Assembly: GCA_900549865.1 (NCBI GenBank)
Contig: URPU01000091.1
Span: forward strand, 1-8,520
From: an uncultured Eubacteriales bacterium
GTDB lineage: Bacteria; Bacillota; Clostridia; Oscillospirales; Oscillospiraceae
Direction: 5' to 3'
Length of the DNA: 8,520 nt
Numbering within the stretch: position 1 is the first letter of the stretch; every line of letters starts with the position of its first letter. The notes under the pieces were generated by a model. The model was given only the letters and a program-made list of their open reading frames with translations, was not told the DNA's origin and ran no database searches. Positions 4,022-8,520 of this stretch are shown here, piece after piece. The translations under genes and the position numbers were made by a program.

Positions 4022-6400
4022 ATGTATCAGGTAGTAAAGCGCGACGGGAAAATAGTTGATTTCGACATCGTGAAGATCGCCGACGCCATAAAGAAGGCGT
4101 TCGACGCGACCGGCACCGAGTATAACGACAGCGTCATAGACTTTCTCGCCCTCAAGGTCTCGGCGGACTTCCTGCCGAAGATAAAGGACGGCAAGATCGC
4201 CGTTGAGGATATTCAGGACAGCGTGGAGGCCGTGCTCTCCCGCGGCGGGTATGAGACCGTCGCCAAGTCCTATATACTTTACCGCAAGCAGCGCGAGAAG
4301 CTGCGCAACACCAAGTCCACCTACCTTGACTATAAAGAGACCGTGGACAAGTACCTCAACATCGAGGACTGGCGCGTGAAGGAGAATTCCACCGTCACCT
4401 ATTCCGTCGGCGGCCTCATCCTCTCCAACTCCGGCGCCATCACCGCCAACTACTGGCTCAGCGAGGTCTACGATCAGGAGATCGCCGACGCGCACCGCAA
4501 CTGCGACCTGCACCTGCACGATCTGAGTATGCTCACCGGGTACTGCGCCGGTTGGAGTCTGCGCCAGCTCATCAAGCAGGGTCTCGGCATCCCCGGCAAG
4601 ATAAACTCCTCCCCGGCAAGCCACCTTTCCACGCTCTGCAACCAGATGGTCAACTTCCTCGGCATCATGCAGAACGAGTGGGCCGGCGCGCAGGCGTTCT
4701 CATCGTTCGACACCTACCTTGCCCCCTTCGTCAAGGTGGACAACCTCACCCAGAAGGAAGTCAAGCAGTGCATCCAGTCCTTCATCTTCGGCGTGAACAC
4801 TCCCTCCCGCTGGGGCACGCAGGCGCCGTTTTCCAACATCACGCTTGACTGGACGGTTCCCTCCGACCTCAAGGATCAGCCCGCCATCGTCGGCGGCAAG
4901 GAGATGGACTTCACCTACGGCGACTGCAAGCGTGAGATGGACATGGTCAACAAGGCCTTCATCGACATCATGATCGAGGGCGACGCGAACGGCCGCGGCT
5001 TCCAGTACCCCATCCCGACCTACTCCATCACCCGCGACTTTGACTGGTCCCCCACGGAGAACAACCGCCTCCTCTTTGAAATGACCGCGAAGTACGGCAC
5101 GCCGTATTTCTCCAACTACATAAACTCCGATATGGAGCCGAGCGACGTGCGCTCCATGTGCTGCCGCCTCAGGCTGGACCTGCGCGAGCTGCGCAAGAAG
5201 TCCGGCGGCTACTTCGGCTCCGGTGAGTCCACAGGCTCCGTCGGCGTCGTGACCATCAACATGCCGCGCATCGCCTACCTCGCCAAGGACGAGGCCGACT
5301 TCTACAAGCGCCTTGACAAGCTCATGGATATCTCCGCCCGCTCGCTCAAGGTCAAGCGCACCGTTATCACCAAGCTCCTCGACGCCGGGCTCTACCCCTA
5401 CACCAAGTACTATCTCGGCTCCTTCGACAACCACTTCTCCACCATCGGCCTTGTCGGCATGAATGAGGCCGGGCTGAACGCCAAGTGGATCCGCAAGGAC
5501 ATGACCCACCCCGAGTGCCAGGAGTTCACCAAGCAGGTGCTCGACCATATGCGTGAGCGTCTCAGCGACTATCAGGAGCAGTACGGCGACCTCTACAACC
5601 TTGAGGCCACCCCGGCCGAGTCCACGTCCTACCGCCTTGCCAAGCACGACGTGGAGCTTTACCCCGACATCATCACCGCGGCGGAGCCGGGCGGCACGCC
5701 GTATTACACCAACTCCTCCCACCTGCCCGTGGGTTATACGGAGGATATCTTCGAGGCGCTCGACATTCAGGACGAGCTCCAGACGCGCTACACCTCCGGC
5801 ACGGTGTTCCATGCCTTCCTCGGCGAGAAGCTGCCGAGCTGGGAGGCCGCGGCAAACCTCGTGCGCAAGATCGCCGAGAACTACAAGCTGCCGTACTACA
5901 CCCTCTCCCCGACCTACTCCGTCTGCAAGAACCACGGCTATATCAGCGGCGAGGCGTTCACCTGCCCCTACTGCGGCGAGCCTGCCGAGGTATACAGCCG
6001 CATCACTGGCTATTACCGCCCCGTGCAGAACTGGAACGCCGGTAAGACGCAGGAATACAAGGAGCGCCGCGAGTATAACATCGAGACCTCCGTGCTGCGT
6101 CATGACGGCCCGCTCCACCCCGACGCCGCGCCCGAAGCGGCCGAAGAGCACGTCGATGAGGCGCACAGCCGCGCCATCCTCTTTGCAACGCCCACCTGCC
6201 CCAACTGCCGCATCGCCTGCACGTATCTGGACAAGGCCGGCTTCAAGTATGAAAAGCTCATGGCCGAGGATAATGCCGAGCTTGCCCTGAGCTTCGGCGT
6301 CAAGCAGGCGCCCACCCTCGTCATCACCGACGGCAGGGAGTTTGAAAAATTCGCCGGCGCCGGTGCTATCAAGACCTTCCTTGACAGCCAGAAGCAGTGA
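4022..6400 (+). CDS. nrdD: Class III ribonucleotide reductase with C-terminal glutaredoxin-like domain
   Basis: This 792-residue oxygen-sensitive enzyme reduces ribonucleotides to deoxyribonucleotides anaerobically. Residues 1 to about 90 form an ATP-cone (YQVVKRDGKIVDFD), the allosteric dATP/ATP switch. The catalytic glycyl-radical domain spans about 100-690, with Cys174 (GYCAGW), Cys380-Cys381 (MCCRL) as thiyl/redox candidates, and NLEATPAEST (526-535). A structural zinc site is suggested by C635-x2-H638 and C648-x2-C651. The radical glycine is Gly663 in RITGYYRP. An acidic Ala-rich linker (about 698-716) leads to a glutaredoxin/thioredoxin-like domain (about 717-792) with CPNC at 726-729 and the TQAPT-like segment KQAPT. 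The tethered redoxin and the neighbouring trxB suggest NADPH-linked disulfide reduction rather than formate as electron donor; that is inference. Start: ATG at 4022 with GGGAGG seven bases upstream. Confidence 0.95.
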   Translation: MYQVVKRDGKIVDFDIVKIADAIKKAFDATGTEYNDSVIDFLALKVSADFLPKIKDGKIAVEDIQDSVEAVLSRGGYETVAKSYILYRKQREKLRNTKSTYLDYKETVDKYLNIEDWRVKENSTVTYSVGGLILSNSGAITANYWLSEVYDQEIADAHRNCDLHLHDLSMLTGYCAGWSLRQLIKQGLGIPGKINSSPASHLSTLCNQMVNFLGIMQNEWAGAQAFSSFDTYLAPFVKVDNLTQKEVKQCIQSFIFGVNTPSRWGTQAPFSNITLDWTVPSDLKDQPAIVGGKEMDFTYGDCKREMDMVNKAFIDIMIEGDANGRGFQYPIPTYSITRDFDWSPTENNRLLFEMTAKYGTPYFSNYINSDMEPSDVRSMCCRLRLDLRELRKKSGGYFGSGESTGSVGVVTINMPRIAYLAKDEADFYKRLDKLMDISARSLKVKRTVITKLLDAGLYPYTKYYLGSFDNHFSTIGLVGMNEAGLNAKWIRKDMTHPECQEFTKQVLDHMRERLSDYQEQYGDLYNLEATPAESTSYRLAKHDVELYPDIITAAEPGGTPYYTNSSHLPVGYTEDIFEALDIQDELQTRYTSGTVFHAFLGEKLPSWEAAANLVRKIAENYKLPYYTLSPTYSVCKNHGYISGEAFTCPYCGEPAEVYSRITGYYRPVQNWNAGKTQEYKERREYNIETSVLRHDGPLHPDAAPEAAEEHVDEAHSRAILFATPTCPNCRIACTYLDKAGFKYEKLMAEDNAELALSFGVKQAPTLVITDGREFEKFAGAGAIKTFLDSQKQ

Positions 6401-6416
6401 TCAGCCAGAAGGCAGT

Positions 6417-6444
6417 ATACAGCCCGGTCGAAGCCGGGCTGTAT
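6417..6444 (+). other. Hairpin between nrdD and trxB
   Basis: A perfect 11-bp stem (6417-6427 with 6434-6444) with a 6-nt loop fills most of the nrdD-trxB gap, ending 13 bases before the trxB ribosome binding site. It is followed by TGGTATG rather than a U tract, so full termination is unlikely. It may protect nrdD mRNA or lower trxB expression relative to nrdD. Confidence 0.6.
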
Positions 6445-6468
6445 TGGTATGTTCGACAGGAGAAATAT

Positions 6469-7368
6469 ATGTACGATATCATCATCATCGGCGGCGGGCC
6501 TGCGGGGCTGACTGCCGCGACATACGCGCGCCGCGCGGGAAAGACCGTGCTCGTCATTGAAAAGCACACCTTCGGCGGGCAGATCACCTGGTCCCCGCTG
6601 GTGGAGAACTTCCCCGCCATTCAGTCCGTCTCCGGCACCGAGCTTGGCGACAGGATGCTTGAGCAGGCCATGGAGCACGGCGCGGACGTGGAGCTTGAAG
6701 AGGTCGTCTCCGTGGAGCTTGACGGGGATATAAAGCGCGTGCATACCGAGTCCGGCGCGGAGTTTGCCGGGCGCGCGCTCATCATCGCCACAGGGGCAAA
6801 GCCGCGTATGCTTGGCCTTGCGCGCGAGGCGGAGCTTGTCGGCAGCGGCGTGTGCTACTGCGCCGTGTGCGACGGTGCGTTTTATAAGGGCAGCCGCGTC
6901 GCCGTCAGCGGCGGCGGCAACAGCGCCCTTCAGGACGCGCTGCTGCTTAGTGAAAAGTGCAGCCGCGTCTACCTCATCCACAGGCGCAGCGAATTCCGCG
7001 GCGAGGCGAAGCTCGTCGAGGCGCTGCGCGAAAAGGAAAACGTTGAATTTCTCACCGAGGCCTCCATCGTCGCGCTTCTCGGCGAGGGTGAGCTTGAGGG
7101 CGTCGTCGTGGAGCGCCGCGGCGAGAGGATGACGCTTGACGTGTCCGGGCTTTTCGTCGCCATCGGCCATGCGCCGGACAACGCGGCCTTTGCCTCCCTC
7201 ATCGACCTTGACCCCGCCGGTTACGCCGCCTCGGATGAAAGCTGCCTGACGAAAACGCCCGGCGTCTTTGTCGCGGGCGACTGCCGCCGCAAGACTGTCC
7301 GTCAGCTCACCACTGCCGTGGCTGACGGCTCCGCCGCCGCTCTCGCGGCATGCGAATGGCTCGGGTGA
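6469..7368 (+). CDS. trxB: Thioredoxin reductase (NADPH-type flavoprotein)
   Basis: This 299-residue FAD enzyme passes electrons from NADPH to thioredoxin-like proteins. An FAD-binding GGGPAG motif (8-13) opens the protein. The redox-active CAVC lies at 131-134. A second Rossmann motif is GGGNSALQDA (148-157), with Asn where most family members have Asp. HRRSEFR (171-177) is the basic motif for the NADPH 2'-phosphate, arguing against ferredoxin-dependent relatives. The C-terminal FAD motif is GVFVAGDCRR (265-274). Start: ATG at 6469 with AGGAG (6458-6462) six bases upstream; the open frame back to 6397 crosses the hairpin and is rejected. Its position right after an NrdD with its own redoxin domain suggests it reduces that domain, though it may also serve the cell's general thioredoxin. 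Confidence 0.93.
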   Translation: MYDIIIIGGGPAGLTAATYARRAGKTVLVIEKHTFGGQITWSPLVENFPAIQSVSGTELGDRMLEQAMEHGADVELEEVVSVELDGDIKRVHTESGAEFAGRALIIATGAKPRMLGLAREAELVGSGVCYCAVCDGAFYKGSRVAVSGGGNSALQDALLLSEKCSRVYLIHRRSEFRGEAKLVEALREKENVEFLTEASIVALLGEGELEGVVVERRGERMTLDVSGLFVAIGHAPDNAAFASLIDLDPAGYAASDESCLTKTPGVFVAGDCRRKTVRQLTTAVADGSAAALAACEWLG

Positions 7369-7373
7369 CGGCC

Positions 7374-8387
7374 ATGGCGGTACGTGACTATATGGCGGAG
7401 GTCAGCCGCTTCCGCGGCCGCATCATGGGCTTCGCCATTCTGTGCATCCTCTTTTTCCACAGCGGCGTGCATGTGGCGGAGCCGTGGAATTACTTCTTCA
7501 ACCTCCTCTGGGGCGTTGACATCTTCTTTTTCTGCACCGGCATGGGCGTTTTCCGCTCGCTCAGCCGCAACGGGGACGCCGTCTCCTTCTACGTCCGTCG
7601 CTTCCGCCGCATTTACCCCGCCTATCTCCCCGCCGTGCTCGTTTTCTTCATCCCCGCGTTTATCCGCGCCGTGCAGGGCGGCGCTGTGCCCAAGGCCGTG
7701 CAGGAGCTTCTCGGCAACATCTTCATGCTCGGCTGGATAAACCGCATGGATAACCAGCTCAACTGGTATCCGCAGGTCATCTGCTTTTTCTATCTCGCCG
7801 CGCCCGCGCTCTTTGCCGCCGTCAGGCGCATCAGCGGGAACGGGAAAAGGCTCGCCGCGTTCTTCGGCTTCTTCCTGCTGACGCAGGTCTGCTTTTTCAA
7901 CTCGCATTTTCTCATCGCCTATTCGCGCCTGCCGTATTTCCTCATGGGGCTTATCGCCGCCGACCTTGCCGAACGCGGCGCGACGGTGAAGCTCAGCGTG
8001 CCGGTGATGCTCGTCTGCTTTATCGCGGGCAACGCCCTCATGTACTACGGCCAGCGCTTCCCCACGGACATTCTCTGGGGCTACGGGCTGAGCTGGTATC
8101 CGGGGCTTCTCATCGTTCCGGGCGCGCTCTTCCTGCTGTGCCGGGTGTTTTCGCTGTGCGGCCGGGTCAGGGCGCTCAATTGGGTCGGCCGTCTCTTTGA
8201 CCTTCTCGGAAAGTATTCGTTCGAGATCTTCCTTGTGCACCTTCTGCTGTTCGGCTATGTCAATGAGCTTGGCATCAGCGTTCCGGGCAACCTCGCGTGG
8301 CTTGCGCTGATCGCCGTGTCCGTGCCGCTCTCCATCGGCTACGGTAAGCTTATCGAGAAGCTGAAAGCGCGCGTGCAAATAAAATAA
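7374..8387 (+). CDS. Membrane acyltransferase, acyltransferase-3 family
   Basis: An integral membrane protein of about 337 residues with roughly ten hydrophobic segments. Family features are FFHSGVH near the N-terminus (catalytic-type His29), WGVDIFFFCTGMGVF (46-60), YVRRFRRIYPAYLPA (73-87, the Arg-rich loop before a Pro-Ala-Tyr) and YSFEIFLVH (281-289). Family members O-acylate cell-surface polysaccharide, peptidoglycan or other extracytoplasmic acceptors; the substrate here is unknown. The start is uncertain: ATGs at 7350, 7356, 7374 and 7392 are in frame, as is a GTG at 7365 overlapping the trxB stop as GTGA. None has a clear ribosome binding site. I chose 7374 because it gives a normal family N-terminus. 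Lack of its own promoter and the close packing suggest co-transcription and translational coupling with trxB, without an obvious functional link. Confidence 0.85.
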   Translation: MAVRDYMAEVSRFRGRIMGFAILCILFFHSGVHVAEPWNYFFNLLWGVDIFFFCTGMGVFRSLSRNGDAVSFYVRRFRRIYPAYLPAVLVFFIPAFIRAVQGGAVPKAVQELLGNIFMLGWINRMDNQLNWYPQVICFFYLAAPALFAAVRRISGNGKRLAAFFGFFLLTQVCFFNSHFLIAYSRLPYFLMGLIAADLAERGATVKLSVPVMLVCFIAGNALMYYGQRFPTDILWGYGLSWYPGLLIVPGALFLLCRVFSLCGRVRALNWVGRLFDLLGKYSFEIFLVHLLLFGYVNELGISVPGNLAWLALIAVSVPLSIGYGKLIEKLKARVQIK

Positions 8388-8401
8388 TAATAATATAGTA
8401 A

Positions 8402-8424
8402 AGGCGCTGCATTCCGCAGCGCCT
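8402..8424. terminator. Bidirectional terminator after the acyltransferase gene
   Basis: AGGCGCTGC (8402-8410) and GCAGCGCCT (8416-8424) form a perfect 9-bp GC-rich stem around a 5-nt loop, 14 bases after tandem TAA stops. Rightward it is followed by CAGTTTGTC, a weak U tract. Leftward the following strand is rich in T (through 8387), so it would act better on a gene arriving from the right on the minus strand. Confidence 0.65.
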
Positions 8425-8450
8425 CAGTTTGTCAAAAAGGCCTCGCAGAG

Positions 8451-8472
8451 TTTCGCGTCCGCAGACGCGAAA
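8451..8472. repeat. Perfect inverted repeat downstream of terminator
   Basis: TTTCGCGTC (8451-8459) and GACGCGAAA (8464-8472) form a 9-bp stem with a CGCA loop. It has no U tract and no recognisable gene nearby; it is the second of three hairpins spaced along 8402-8517. Confidence 0.5.
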
Positions 8473-8484
8473 GCAGTACGATTC

Positions 8485-8517
8485 GTTTTCTGCCGCGACA
8501 TGTGCGTGGCAGAAAAC
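8485..8517. repeat. Perfect inverted repeat at the window's right end
   Basis: GTTTTCTGCC (8485-8494) and GGCAGAAAAC (8508-8517) form a 10-bp stem. Three further inner pairs (G-U, C-G, G-C) leave a 7-nt loop. It resembles the 36-66 repeat in having an A/T run inside the arms next to GC pairs, so either strand could act as a terminator-like structure. What lies beyond 8520 is unknown. Confidence 0.5.
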
Positions 8518-8520
8518 ACT

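Noticed and set aside
4700..6166. 488-residue antisense open frame opposite nrdD
   Set aside because: It is a shadow of a GC-rich gene, with low-complexity Val/Gly/Leu content and no ribosome binding site or recognisable domain. The same holds for long open frames opposite metQ (35-1156), nrdG (3261-4022), trxB (6100-7170) and the acyltransferase (7302-8378).
6397..6468. GTG at 6397 as the start of trxB, overlapping the nrdD stop
   Set aside because: It would add 24 residues translated through the hairpin, while the ATG at 6469 has AGGAG at good spacing and gives the standard MYDIIIIGGGPAG start.
1..8520. CRISPR arrays, tRNA or rRNA genes, insertion sequences
   Set aside because: No regularly spaced direct repeats, cloverleaf-like sequence, rRNA segment or transposase was seen on either strand.

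Overview
The window looks like chromosome of a moderately GC-rich anaerobic Firmicute, probably a gut Clostridia of the Oscillospiraceae/Ruminococcaceae type. The reasons are the oxygen-sensitive class III ribonucleotide reductase, strong AGGAGG-type ribosome binding sites, consensus sigma-A promoters and low-GC intergenic gaps between GC-rich genes. The taxon is an inference; no rRNA or species marker is present.

Left part (1-3021, minus strand): a complete methionine ABC importer operon, metN-metI-metQ, transcribed right to left and ending in a hairpin at 73-106. Its control region is the most notable thing in the window. A perfect TTGACA-17-TATAAT promoter (2993-3021) is followed by a 32-codon ORF (2862-2960) with a good Shine-Dalgarno sequence. 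This ORF encodes 12 methionines, 11 of them within 15 residues. Next come an intrinsic terminator (2794-2831) and then metN. The last codons of the small ORF can pair with the terminator's 5' arm and loop, and its Shine-Dalgarno region can pair with those same last codons. This is the complete 1:2 / 2:3 / 3:4 logic of a trp- or his-type ribosome-mediated attenuator, here apparently tuned to methionine. No SAM riboswitch or T-box fits in the short 5' leader.

Middle (3022-3284): a divergent regulatory region. It holds two NrdR-box-like sites about four helical turns apart, a consensus-like promoter reading right, and an unexplained imperfect hairpin.

Right part (3285-8387, plus strand): nrdG (radical-SAM activase), nrdD (class III ribonucleotide reductase with a C-terminal glutaredoxin-like domain carrying CPNC), trxB (NADPH-type thioredoxin reductase) and a membrane acyltransferase-3 protein. 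The first three form a plausible self-contained anaerobic dNTP module: NrdG installs the glycyl radical, NrdD reduces ribonucleotides, the tethered redoxin domain re-reduces the active site, and TrxB could supply electrons from NADPH. The acyltransferase is tightly packed behind trxB but has no evident functional link.

The two ends (1-133 and 8388-8520) are non-coding and rich in perfect inverted repeats, some of them terminators.
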